Assembly: GCA_039602395.1 (NCBI GenBank)
Contig: JBCNJP010000012.1
Coordinates: forward strand, 26,584,454 to 26,648,453
Reading direction: 5' to 3'
Source: Deinandra increscens subsp. villosa
Lineage: Eukaryota > Streptophyta > Magnoliopsida > Asterales > Asteraceae
DNA: 64,000 bases
This document shows positions 46,810 through 55,931 of the stretch, one piece after another. Below the pieces are notes generated by a model. It was given only the letters and a program-made list of their open reading frames with translations, did no database searches and was not told where the DNA came from. The translations under genes were made by a program, and so were the position numbers. Each line of letters opens with the position of its first letter. Position 1 is the first letter of the stretch.

Positions 46810-47479
46810 TATTTTGGTCAAATATCAGCAAAGTGATTTCGTATTCCAAACTTAGAATGTGAGGCAGTGTGCTTGTTAATATGCTCGAAATGTAAAGTTG
46901 AACACAAGGATGTAACAAGGGAAAATCCAGGATCCTTCGAGTTGCCTCTAGGAATCCTAGCTAAAAAACCTCGGGAGCCAGCCTGAAGAGCCTGCTTCCT
47001 CACTATTTTATTGATACAAAACTGGAAATTACAAGAGTTTGGGAGGTCTGATCAATAGATGCTAAGTGTTACATTGTTTAATGCTATCAGAGCTAAAGTG
47101 TATCGATGTTGTGTGTCTCTAAGTTGATCAAATCCTCGATTATATAAGGATTACAAAAATAACTAACTATCCGGGATTCCCGAGATCTCATCATCCAACT
47201 AATAACTAACTATCCGGGATTCCCGGGATCTCATCATCCAACTAACTTGACCGTTAGAGCCTTCTCATTCACTTGGTCCACGATCTTCTTTAGCTGGAGC
47301 TTGAATCTCGGAGGTAGTTGATGACTCAACGGTACCTGGGTTAAATAAACACGTGGCAATTATAAGGGTTAGTCGAATAAAATAAATCAGGATACCTGGA
47401 CGAGTGGGATTCCCAAACTGTAGTAGGATTCCTGAACTATCTGAGCTTCCTGGAGCATCCTGAAAATACACTCTCAAGA
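46810..47479 (-). repeat. 5' LTR of element D
   Basis: It is 670 bp against 629 bp for the other LTR. The excess is a tandem duplication of 43 bp at 47161-47246. A minus-strand TATA-like tatataa lies at 47141-47147. Confidence 0.88.
47161..47246. repeat. 43 bp tandem duplication in the D 5' LTR
   Basis: Two near-identical units start at 47161 and 47204 ('aactaactatccgggattcc'). The 3' LTR has a single unit (about 27109-27150). Confidence 0.9.
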
Positions 47480-47484
47480 CTAAG

Positions 47485-48131
47485 GTAAGACTGTTGTGAC
47501 TACTTGAACCTTAAACCGGTTTAACATTCAAACTCACGGACCTCAATACTGAATGATGTTGGACGTAACTCGCATCATACAATGCAATCATGAAAGTCTT
47601 GGTTGCTTGATTAATGCACAGTCTAATGTATCCTTAGACCTGAGACGCATATTCGAACTCCCGTCTACTAAAAACTGTTCTTTGAGTGTAGCCTATTATT
47701 GTCGCGTAACTGCCAGCCATAACGGTTACTTCTGGGAATGGTTCTGAAGTTTAGTGGGAGTTGTATGCCTCAACGAGGAATTATGTACTCTTGCTTCGGC
47801 AACAGTTAGGCATAATGGCGCCCTCGTTGATTCCAAGTGATAAGTGTGAGGCCTCACCCAAACTCACTATGTGTTTGTTGGATCACTTAGAATTGTATCG
47901 AGAACGATAATCGATGAATCACATATGAGAGTCCATGTCTCATGATGCATCAATGTCTTTTACAGAAAGGAACATATGACAGTGAATGCACAAGTCATCA
48001 ATCTGCTTGCTTTACAATCAGATATACTTTGGCTGATGAGTTAAAATGTCAATATTGATTGGTGTAGCCATGCATAGCTAGAGTGCCTCTGACTGCGCTT
48101 GTTAAACTGTCGCGTTCAGTCCATGGGAGAC
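47485..48131 (+). other. 3' noncoding tail of C, second part (after D)
   Basis: No ORF of note. It is strongly similar, in reverse complement, to the LTR-proximal tail of B (about 9950-10250), e.g. 'gtcgcgtaactgccag', and has AGTGGGAG again at 47753-47760. It ends in the purine tract before the 3' LTR. Confidence 0.75.
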
Positions 48132-49338
48132 TGTTAGAAAAAGAGTGTCTAGACCCAACAAATTTAACGAACCCGACCCGATATTGACCCGTAAGAGTTA
48201 TTCCCGGGTCAACGGACCATAAATCTAATTACCCGATAATTAGTATTAGAACGAACAATTGATTAAATAAATAAATACTAGTTTATTTATTTCATTAAAC
48301 GACAAAACGTTTTCGGAAAAAACGCTCATGTTTTAATTAAACGGACTGATTAGTTGTTACCGCATTAACAGACAAATCAGATTGGCGATGTGGATAAGAT
48401 CGCGACTAGGCCCAATCTGTGAAAGGGCCCTAGTTTGCGATTTTTATTAGAAAAATACGGAGGAGAGGAGAGATGGGCAAGCAACCAAAACACAACCCTA
48501 ATTCTCTCTCTCTCTCCCCTTGCGTCGAATTCAACCGGCGCCACCATCCCGTCGACGCCGACCACCGTTCGACGCCACCATCACCGATCCTCGCTTGTTC
48601 GATGGATCCCCATTTAGCCAGCGTTACCTCACGTTTGGAACAAGAAACCGTGAGAGCCCGAGCCGTAGCCGCAAGCCGAGCCGCGGCCCAAGCCGAAGCT
48701 GAGGCCAGCAGTTCCACCGCCGCCGCCTCCTGTCCGTCGCCATGCGATCGTCGGCCAGTGGTCCTCACGCTGCTGGCGCAACCGAGGCCATCACGCCCCA
48801 TCCTCTCGTCATGGCCCGTACCGTTGTATCCACCGGTCACCACCACCACCGTGTTGCCGTCACCGCCCTCCACCGGTAACGAGATCGTCATGGGGACAAT
48901 TCCTATTGCGATCCCGGTTGATCATGTTTTGTCGTCGCCGCCGCCCGTGGCAAGTCTGTCACCACCGCCTCCATTACCGCCGGCGCCAGCCATGGCCGCC
49001 GCCACCGTAGATGATCTGACCCGCCGGTTCGAGTCAGATGTCTCAGTTCGTACTAGTGACAGTCCATTGAATCCGGGTGTCTCGAGCGGTTGCTCGAATC
49101 CCGCCAAGGTATATCTAACTCGCTTAGATATTTATATTATTTATTTATTTTAAATAAATTATTTTATCTGTGTTTGTTGCGATCGGTGATTGATCCTATT
49201 TACGGTTTGTATTCGCGTCGTTATAAGATCGTTTTCGCTATTAAATTAATCTTGTATTAATTTATATAATTAAATCGGTTTTAATCGGATAAAAAATATT
49301 AAAATCAGTAACCCGGATACCCACTGTATAATCCAACA
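48132..49338 (+). repeat. 3' LTR of element C
   Basis: It starts TGTTAGAAAAAG and ends ATCCAACA. A short purine tract (catgggaga) precedes it. It is uninterrupted, unlike the 5' LTR, and carries an intact open frame at 48602-49108 ending at a splice donor. Confidence 0.88.
48602..49108 (+). CDS. LTR-encoded 169-codon frame ending at a splice donor
   Basis: An open frame in the R/U5 part of the 3' LTR starts MDPHLASVTSRLEQE. It has an A/R/E-rich segment (residues about 18-45), a long proline-rich segment, 'VDDLTRRFESDVSV', and ends '..GCSNPAK' exactly at AAG/GTATATC in phase 0. In C, the best acceptor before gag (cttctgaag/GCT, 22832/22833) is also phase 0 and leads without a stop into gag. 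A spliced transcript from an intact copy would therefore make Gag with an LTR-encoded N-terminus. No known domain was recognised. Three related copies (here, E, C 5' LTR) keep the same start, end and phase, but two are damaged. Confidence 0.45.
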
Positions 49339-49343
49339 AAAAG

Positions 49344-49465
49344 ACCACCTTAACATGCCCTTATGGTACATTCGCATTTAGCAGAATGCCGTTTAGGTTG
49401 TGCAATGCCCCGGCCACTTTTCAAAAGTGTATGGTGAGTATTTTTTTGGATATAGTCGGGGATTC
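49344..49465 (+). pseudogene. pol: Athila reverse transcriptase palm fragment after element C
   Basis: The reading continues from 19327 as TTLTCPYGTFAF, then RMPF..LCNAPATFQKC and SIFLDIVGDS, the conserved palm block of Athila RT. It begins immediately after the AAAAG duplication of C, proving that C sits inside K. Similarity ends near 49465 before the catalytic YxDD block, so K is truncated or rearranged here. Confidence 0.8.
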
Positions 49466-50217
49466 TTTAGAAGCAGACGCAAAATCAAAAGAAAAGAAAT
49501 AGAAATCAGAAACTCATATCATAAACAAAGCAATAAACCACAAGAATGCACATGCATCCCACAAATTAAACACTACAATTACAGAGAAGGGTCCATCGCC
49601 CACAAAAGTACACAAATGAAAAATGAAGCAGTACAAAAACAGTTCTCAAGTCTTAACGAACAAATAAAATCAGGAAAAAGACAAATTGAATTAAACTAAC
49701 CTATTGTTGCACGATGTCAAAACAATAATTTGATAAAATCAGACCGACACAAACAGGAAAAATGGTGAGACTCAGTTCGCCTTCAAGATTGAACCAAAAA
49801 TTTGGGCGAAGGTTTCTGTTAAAACTCCACTCAACCACCGGAATCGTAAATAGTCGCCATTCAACCCGAAAACTAAAGGTTGTTGTTCAGATCCCATGAG
49901 GTTGGGGCGAAACTCAAATATTCCAACGAATTCAACTGACAGGTTGAAATAGGTGGATCGATTAACCACTGGAAGACTAAAGGTTGTTAATGAGGCCAAA
50001 ATCATGGGTCGATGGAGAAGAATTTGAGTCGATGGTTATAGAACACATGAGTTGATTTTGAAGCGACAGCAATTAAAGATTATTGTCACCAAATTGAATG
50101 AGATTAGGGTTTAAGAGGAAAGGACTTATACAGAAGGAGCGCGTGAAAATTAGGACAATGATATGTTAAGATATAGACACATGGTGTAAAATATTTTCAC
50201 TTATTAAAGTAGGGGAT
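49466..50217. other. Unassigned stretch between Athila and LINE fragments
   Basis: No recognised domain. The minus strand has 'aaaccctaatctc', then a 77-codon frame (50005-49772) that resembles nothing I know. The minus-strand edge at about 50218 reads 'a/tcccctactttaataag', which recalls Helitron 5' ends, but no CTRR end with hairpin was found at the other side. Confidence 0.3.
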
Positions 50218-51260
50218 TCACCCATCTCTCAATTTGTTTGAAGCATACCATTTTTTGTGATCCTCTTTAATGGCTTTAAGTTTTAGAAGCAATAATCTGT
50301 CCGGAGCCATATTATCGGACACTTTTTAACAACCATTATAACCAAGAGATCAAAATCATCATTTCTCAACCAAAAAGAGAATAATTAAGAAGAGAATACT
50401 TTGAAAGGGCTAAATTCGATGGAACCAGTTTATAATTGGAAAATGGTCAAATAACTTAGTTATCCTCGGAAGAGCAATGACAGAAGCTAAAGGTCATGTA
50501 TTGAGAAAATTATCGCATACTAAAATACGGTCAATCTTACTCATATTTCACTATTGCTAGCCAAGAACGTATATCTACTTCCCCTCATGTTCCGTTCTGA
50601 GAGACTGGCATCTAGAATGAAGAGGGTTAAGTTTCTGAGTGAGAGGTCAAGGGTTCAATCCTCACAGGGGGTTTTCTAGCAGTGGGTCAGTTTCCCCCTA
50701 AACTGGTGCCCTGGTTGAGTGCGTGGCTGGTATACGAGCTTCCCCATAGGGGATGTGCCAGTCACTGTCACCCCATGAGTGGAGATGATCGGATGGGTGG
50801 GTAATGCCCCCTTCAGTGATCTGAAATCACCGTTCAAAAAATTAAGGTCAATAATAGTAGTGGAGCAAAATTTAGGATTCGGCTTATCATAACAAAATCT
50901 AACTGAAAATTAAAGTCTCCAAGTAGTATCCAAACACCTCCCATATGATTTTTTAGAGATAGGAGGTGCTTCCATAAAACCCATTTTTGATTCACTAATT
51001 TCAGCCCATATATATTGACGACCACCAGATCATCCATGTAACCAGTGAACTTTTCCCTAACCAAGAAGAAGTTAGAGTCTTTAATATAGTCAGCACAATG
51101 AAAACTTGAAGGATACCATATACAAGGAAGCCTCTGGATCTTCCGGTGGCATTAACCGCTACATGACGAATTATCTCACAGTCTCCACACTTACTAGTAG
51201 TGAATTTTAACACTCCTAATCCTTCTTTTCATAATAATCTGGTCAATGAACTTTAGATAT
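50218..51260 (-). pseudogene. LINE (L1-type) endonuclease fragment, split by a SINE-like unit
   Basis: The reading on the minus strand gives 'HVAVNATGRSRGF' (about 51170), 'YMDDLVVVNIYG' (about 51020) and 'WILLGDFN' (about 50905), the central blocks of the apurinic-type endonuclease of plant LINEs. After the SINE-like unit it resumes with 'NMRGSRYTFLASNSENMSK', 'KIDRILVCDNF' and 'ALPRIT' (about 50580-50450). A lysine-rich linker 'LKLKAIKEDHKKWYASNK' ends near 50220. The reverse transcriptase part is absent. Frames are broken many times. Confidence 0.7.
50598..50829 (+). mobile_element. tRNA-derived SINE-like insertion in the LINE
   Basis: It is a unit of about 232 bp flanked by CCGTTC (50592-50597 and 50830-50835). 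It contains a box-B match GGTTCAATCC (50652-50661) with an A-box-like tggcatctaga about 45 bases before. The right flank begins aaaaaatt. The LINE protein text breaks exactly across it. No close family recognised. Confidence 0.5.
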
Positions 51261-51323
51261 TTTTTAAAAAATTGTTGGTTTTACAACTGGGACTTGTTAT
51301 AATTAATGAAGATTACCACCACT

Positions 51324-51617
51324 TGAGAATATTAATTGTGATTACTTGAATCATTTTTCTTCTTTAAAGAAGATTTATAAGCAGGATATTATGAGAAGAA
51401 GTAGAGAGAAGTTTAAGAGATTAGAAAGAGTTGGGAGAAAGTTGTATGCCATGTAAGATGCATACAAAGAGGTGCACTTTTCTCATTACATTCATGTGGT
51501 ATTTATACTACAAAATAGGGGACAAGAGGGCATAGACATTTAATGTAGATTGTAGAGAAGCTTTCATTATTGTTGAGGTGAAAGTGGTGGGCATCCACAT
51601 TATAACTTGGATATTCA
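51324..51617 (-). repeat. 3' LTR of element G
   Basis: The right edge (TTCA, 51617) adjoins a minus-strand purine tract ccaagggggagt (51622-51633). The left edge TGAGAATATT is chosen from TG...CA symmetry without a second LTR to compare. A minus-strand TATA box (tataaata) lies near 51500. Confidence 0.55.
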
Positions 51618-51769
51618 TAATACTCCCCCTTGGATGACACCTTTCAACTTGGGATTCGACTTTGAAAAACTTCCTCATTAAAAACCCTGCTAAAGAAAAC
51701 CCAGTGGGAAAAAACTTTAGCTAAGGAAAAAAGAGTGCAGTGCTCCCCCTCAAGTTGGCATTTGTATAT
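51618..51769 (-). other. 3' untranslated end of G
   Basis: Two minus-strand purine tracts (gagggggag near 51744-51752 and aagggggagt near 51622-51632) are separated by about 120 bp; the second is next to the LTR. No ORF. Confidence 0.6.
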
Positions 51770-52119
51770 TGTTGATACCTGATATGTGCGTCGTGTGAAG
51801 TATCAGATAATGTACAAAATCAAGTCAAACTAGGTCTGGCCGAACTAGGTCCGAACCTGAAGTTCGGACTGGCCGAACTTGAGGTTCGGCCGAAGCTCGG
51901 ACCAGCTAGTATATATAGATGGTTGGTCTTTGTAATTAAAAGAGTTTTTAGCGTGTGAGATTTGTTAAGTGTGTGTTTCTGAGTGTGATTCTCTGAGTAT
52001 GTATCTGAGTGTTTACTGATTGTAATTGTTCTTCATTGATCAATAAATCAATCGGTTAATTACATTTCGATGTCCGATTAGCTAGATCGAGTAGACGATC
52101 CGATGTTCACGCATTTTCA
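51770..52119 (+). repeat. 5' LTR of element H
   Basis: It begins TGTTGATACC and ends TTTTCA. A TATA box tatatatag lies at 51910-51918. Upstream of it is a block of inverted GTTCGG/CCGAAC words (51835-51900). Confidence 0.92.
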
Positions 52120-52121
52120 AG

Positions 52122-52134
52122 TGGTATCAGAGCC
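52122..52134 (+). promoter_or_regulatory. Primer-binding site of element H
   Basis: TGGTATCAGAGCC, complementary to the 3' end of initiator methionine tRNA, lies two bases after the LTR. Confidence 0.92.
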
Positions 52135-52339
52135 ATCTGGTTTATTCTACTGATCTGTGGTTGCTATTTTCAGATTTTTGAAGCGTTTTTCGTGTTTCTC
52201 GAGTTTGTTTTCGTGTTGTTTCATCAATTCTATCGAGTGTTTGGTGTCAAAATTGTTTCTAAATCACTTTCTATTGGTTTTATTGATATACAGTAACGAA
52301 TTTCGTCAAAATCAGTCATTTTTCACGTGTTTTTGAAAA

Positions 52340-52660
52340 ATAGTTCGAAGTTCGGAGTCTCCTGATCAGGTTCGGAGTAACTGCTTCGAACTTGAAGTTT
52401 GGTCGATATTCGGTCAGAGTTCGGAGCTGTTTCGGTCAGGGTTCGGACTATCTTGGTCAAGTTCGGAGTTCATTCACGTTCGGTCAAGGTTCGGAGGTAG
52501 TTCGGTGCTAGATCGGAGTATTTGAAGAGTTCAGACAGTTCAATTTGTTTCGGAGCTAGTTCGGACAAAGTTCGGACTTTGATTCTAGGTTCAGACAAAG
52601 TTCGGAGTTCAGTGTATAAGATCGGAGCAGGTTCGGCCGGCAGAATCTTAAAAGTTGTTC
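52340..52660 (+). repeat. GTTCGG-rich leader of element H
   Basis: Over 15 irregular copies of (G/A)TTCGG(A/T) lie in about 320 bp upstream of gag. The same word in both orientations fills part of the LTR. Spacing is irregular, so it is not a simple tandem repeat. Confidence 0.75.
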
Positions 52661-52665
52661 AAACA

Positions 52666-54735
52666 ATGTCGGAATTTCATGTGTTTGCTGCAATGCAAAG
52701 TGCGATGCAAACCATGTTGAATTTTGATAATGAAATTGGAACAAGTCAGAAAGTTCCCAAATTGTTGAAGCTAGAAGATTATCAAAATTGGAAGAAACGG
52801 TTTTCTGCATACATAAGCACAAACGATATTGATCTATGGATTCCAATTCGGAAATTGTATGAACGACCAACTGAAGAAGGAGATTATAAGGAACTTCAAG
52901 ATTTTGATGCTGCTGAAAGGAAAAGTTATGAGCTTGAAAAGAAAGTTTATGGTTATCTTACAATGGCTTTACCTACCGAATTGTTACATCAATTCAGCAC
53001 TTGTAAGAAATCAAAGCAATTGTGGGATGCTCTCTCAGCAAGATGTGAGGGCAATGATGATTACAAGAAGAGTCGGAAGAAAGTATTGAACAAAGAATTT
53101 GATAATTTTCAAAACTATGAGAATGAGAACATTACTGCTCTCGTTTCACGGTTTTCACATCTAATGAGTGAATTAAAGGTAGTTGGTATTGAGAAATCTG
53201 ATGCTGATTTGAAAGAGAAGATTATGGAAGCTTTACCTGAGAAGTGGGAGAATTATGTTTTGCTGCTCACTCATGACAAGGATTATTCTACAATGACGTT
53301 TCACGAGCTTACTGGAAAACTTCATGCTCGTGAAATGGAAATGTTAAATTCAAAGAAGTCAACAGCTACTTTGCAACATCCTGAGTTGTATCATGGTGAG
53401 AATACGGCAAGCATGAATGCTAAAGCTAAACCAAGTCTGAGTTCTGCACCAAGTACAGCCTTTTTTACTGGAATTTCTGATAATTCGGATAACAAATCTT
53501 CACGGAGTTGTAGCTTTACAATTCCAAATTTTTCAAATCAGAATGCCTTTTCTGCTGAATCAACAGAAGATTGTGCCAAAATGATTTCTGCTTTGATCTC
53601 ATCATCTTTTGGTTCGATTATTAAGAATGTTGCTGATGCAAAATTAACCAGTGATGATCTTGATGCTCTTGATGATGATCAACTTACAGAATTGGATATA
53701 TCTTGGTTATATGCTATGTTATGTCAAAGATCGAAGAGATTCTTCAAGAAACATGGAAGACATCTTTCTGGTGATAAACTGGGATTTGACAAGTCAAAGT
53801 TAAAATGTTATAAATGTTCACAGCTTGGACATTTTGCCAAAGATTGTCAACAGGTTCATGCAAGCAAACCTGGTTTTACTCAATCATCTAAGCCTGGTTT
53901 TACTCAACCATCTACTAGTAACACCAGCAAAACAACAGCTTTAACGGCTCAGCATGATGGTGTTTATGATTGGTGTCAACAGTTTGGATATGATACATCA
54001 GCATTAATTGTCACTCATGAGCAAGATGATTATTATTCTGATTCAAGCTCATATGACGCTGCTGAAAATGAAAAATTTGAATCTAGGATTGAAGTCTTGA
54101 TGAAAGAAAAAGAGTTCTTGATTGAAGAAGTCAAGAGATTTACTGCAGATTTCAAAATGATTAATTCGGAGTTGGGAATTTCTAAAGAAAATGAGAAGGA
54201 CTTGAGTCTGAAGAATGAATGTTTGCTTAAAGAAATCAACTTGTTAAAGGAAGTTTTAGAAATTTCTAAACAAGATAAAAGAGATGTTGAAACTGCAAAA
54301 GCTAAGATTTGTGAGGAAAGGGATGACTTGATAAAAGAAGTTAAGAAATGGAAGGATGAAGCAGAGGATACTGCTTCTGATTTCACAAATTTATTTGATA
54401 AATCAAAAGTCAAGCTTGATCTGCTTACAAAGAATGTTGAAGAATCAACTGCTAAGATTGAAGCGTATCAAGTTGACATGGGAAAGTTGTTGGATGAGAA
54501 GCGGGAGTTAGTTCGTGTCAATAAAGTTCAAGCCGCAAATTTGGAGATTCAAAAGCGAAATGAAGATAAATTGAAGAAGGAATTATTTGAAGGCCATGAT
54601 AATCTTCGCTTGCAAAAATTTGAAACTCACAAAGTTGCGAAGCGGTTGATTGCTAAAGAAAAGGAATTTGCTGAGGCTCAACAGAAAATTTCTGATCTGA
54701 AGATTCAAGTTCTTGATGCTAATCAGATTGCTTAA
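52666..54735 (+). CDS. gag: Gag polyprotein of element H (689 aa, open)
   Basis: The start at 52666 (MSEFHVF) is chosen because upstream in-frame codons are the TTCGG repeat and have no ATG. Residues about 35-260 form the copia gag domain: 'LEDYQNWKKRFSAYI', 'WDALSARCEG' and 'LMEALPEKWENY'-like text. A zinc knuckle CYKCSQLGHFAKDC lies at about 381-394, for RNA binding. Residues about 470-689 are a long charged coiled coil. The frame is intact, unusual here, so H could still supply or recruit Gag. It lacks any enzyme and would rely on a related copia for reverse transcription and integration. Confidence 0.85.
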   Translation: MSEFHVFAAMQSAMQTMLNFDNEIGTSQKVPKLLKLEDYQNWKKRFSAYISTNDIDLWIPIRKLYERPTEEGDYKELQDFDAAERKSYELEKKVYGYLTMALPTELLHQFSTCKKSKQLWDALSARCEGNDDYKKSRKKVLNKEFDNFQNYENENITALVSRFSHLMSELKVVGIEKSDADLKEKIMEALPEKWENYVLLLTHDKDYSTMTFHELTGKLHAREMEMLNSKKSTATLQHPELYHGENTASMNAKAKPSLSSAPSTAFFTGISDNSDNKSSRSCSFTIPNFSNQNAFSAESTEDCAKMISALISSSFGSIIKNVADAKLTSDDLDALDDDQLTELDISWLYAMLCQRSKRFFKKHGRHLSGDKLGFDKSKLKCYKCSQLGHFAKDCQQVHASKPGFTQSSKPGFTQPSTSNTSKTTALTAQHDGVYDWCQQFGYDTSALIVTHEQDDYYSDSSSYDAAENEKFESRIEVLMKEKEFLIEEVKRFTADFKMINSELGISKENEKDLSLKNECLLKEINLLKEVLEISKQDKRDVETAKAKICEERDDLIKEVKKWKDEAEDTASDFTNLFDKSKVKLDLLTKNVEESTAKIEAYQVDMGKLLDEKRELVRVNKVQAANLEIQKRNEDKLKKELFEGHDNLRLQKFETHKVAKRLIAKEKEFAEAQQKISDLKIQVLDANQIA

Positions 54736-55931
54736 TAATGTTTCAAATTCTCAAGTCTTCACAAGCTTCCTAGCTAATGATGAAAATTTTGAGAAGAATG
54801 TTTGATAAGACTGCATCACCCCCTGCTCATATTAAAGAAGCTTTCAAAGATGTGAAGGAACAAGTTGATGCATTTGATTATTCAAAGATTTCATCATCTA
54901 CTGTTGAGAGATGAGAAAGTTGTGACAACAGAAGAAGACCAGGAAGAATAAGAAAAAGAAGGAAAAGAAATCTGACAGTTTCTCCTGCACCAAAGTTTGT
55001 ATCTGGTTCATCTTCTGCTGATAATGAGAAGTCGGCTACTTCTCAGTGACAAGATTCAGTCTCAACCTGAGTTTGATGAAACGATCTTTTATGATCAAAA
55101 GAATGTAACCGAAGTAAAGGCTGAATTTTCTCGATTAGCGAAGAATGGACATTGTTCATCTGAGGAGAAGATTTCTGGAAAGCATGAAGGTTTGGGTTTT
55201 CACAGGATGAAAAACAAAGCTGAGAAGGTTCCAGCATCATCATCTCAAGATTTGAAGAAATTAAAGATGAAACAAGTGAAGAAGGAAGTTTTTCAAGCTC
55301 ATAAAATTCAACCCGAGCGGTTTTACAAACTCAAGGGTTCGGATCAATTATTTTCTAGACAAAGAATTTCCACTTCATTGTGTTGATGCTCGAAAGATTT
55401 CTGAAGTTTTTGTGAAAGCTCAAGTTTCGTCTGAAAGTTCTCAATCTCGAAGCCCTACATCCAAATGGGTACATGATCACAGGCATCAGGTATATGATTC
55501 TCATTCTGATCATGTTCGAGATATTCATGTGTGCTCTTCGCAGGTACATCAAAGATGGGACAAAATGACAAGAATTTGTTATATTTGCGGTCGCCCAGGG
55601 CATATGGCAAAAGATTGTCCATTACCTGCTGATTCACCTCAAAGATTTCACAAGAAATCAGTTTTTGGTAAACCTGCCACACACAAAGTTCTTTGATGAA
55701 CAAGGCAGAGTTTTTGATGAAGTTGAGCCTACATTTTATCATAAACAAAAACGTTTTGTTCCAATGTTTCCAAAAGTTCAAAATGTAGGTTCCCCATCAC
55801 AGTCACCTGTGATTGTTTCATCAAAAACTGACTTACCAAAACAACAGCAATGGAAACCTAAGGTGGTTTCTAAGCAAAACAAGGACACTGGTCGACCAGA
55901 AGCAATTCGCTTCGGGTCATTTTTGGACTAA
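54736..55931 (+). pseudogene. gag: Gag extension of H with a second zinc knuckle, frameshifted
   Basis: After the stop at 54735 the text continues in changing frames: 'EFDETIFYDQKNVTEVKAEF' (about 55068), 'IQPERFYKLKGSDQLF' (about 55310), a zinc knuckle CYICGRPGHMAKDC (about 55578-55620), and 'KQQQWKPKVVSKQNKD' (about 55840), ending at TAA 55931. In related full-length elements this linker precedes the protease; here nothing of pol follows. The deletion that removed pol therefore lies near 55930. Confidence 0.7.

Larger units (their letters stand above)
26753..47479 (-). mobile_element. Element D: Tat-type Ty3 retrotransposon with antisense gene, containing F
   Basis: The perfect duplication CTAAG (26748-26752, 47480-47484) flanks it. 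LTRs are 26753-27381 and 46810-47479. Read on the minus strand it has primer site, gag, protease, RT, RNase H, a second (archaeal-type) RNase H, integrase, a spacer, then a gene in the opposite direction (plus strand, 27653-39656) before the 3' LTR. F (27970-38282) interrupts that gene. Without F it is about 10.4 kb. Stops and frameshifts are scattered through gag and pol. Confidence 0.9.
19328..49338 (+). mobile_element. Element C: copia retrotransposon containing elements E, D and F
   Basis: The flanking duplication AAAAG is perfect (19323-19327, 49339-49343). The LTRs are 19328-21655 (enlarged by solo LTR E) and 48132-49338. Between them are a Met-tRNA primer site, gag, protease, integrase, reverse transcriptase and RNase H in copia order (22833-26579), then a 3' noncoding tail split by D (26580-26752 and 47485-48131). 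Without D and E, C is about 8.1 kb. Pol carries several stops and frameshifts, so this copy is not autonomous. Confidence 0.9.
6632..49465 (+). mobile_element. Element K: Athila-type Ty3 retrotransposon, interrupted and truncated
   Basis: K comprises the 5' LTR (6632-7707), primer site, gag, the remains of protease and reverse transcriptase up to the palm domain. It is split by B at 8354-15973 and by C at 19328-49338. Text on the two sides of each insertion joins: '...SSYP' with the Q/Y-rich gag tail, and '...HPDDKQK' with 'TTLTCPYGTF'. After the RT segment ending near 49465 the similarity stops; RNase H, integrase and the 3' LTR are not seen in the window. Confidence 0.85.

Noticed and set aside
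48430..48891. Minus-strand 153-codon frame in the C 3' LTR, and similar minus frames at 20171-20386, 20866-21207 and 48922-49107
   Set aside because: They are shadows of the GC-rich plus-strand LTR frame; their length comes from codon composition and they end at unrelated places in the three copies.
49772..50005. Host gene exon
   Set aside because: One 77-codon frame with no recognised domain and no supported splice partners; too weak to call a gene.
54736..55931. Envelope-like third ORF in H, as known from some SIRE elements
   Set aside because: The text precedes where pol would be, has a zinc knuckle and basic linkers, and no membrane segment; it fits a Gag extension.
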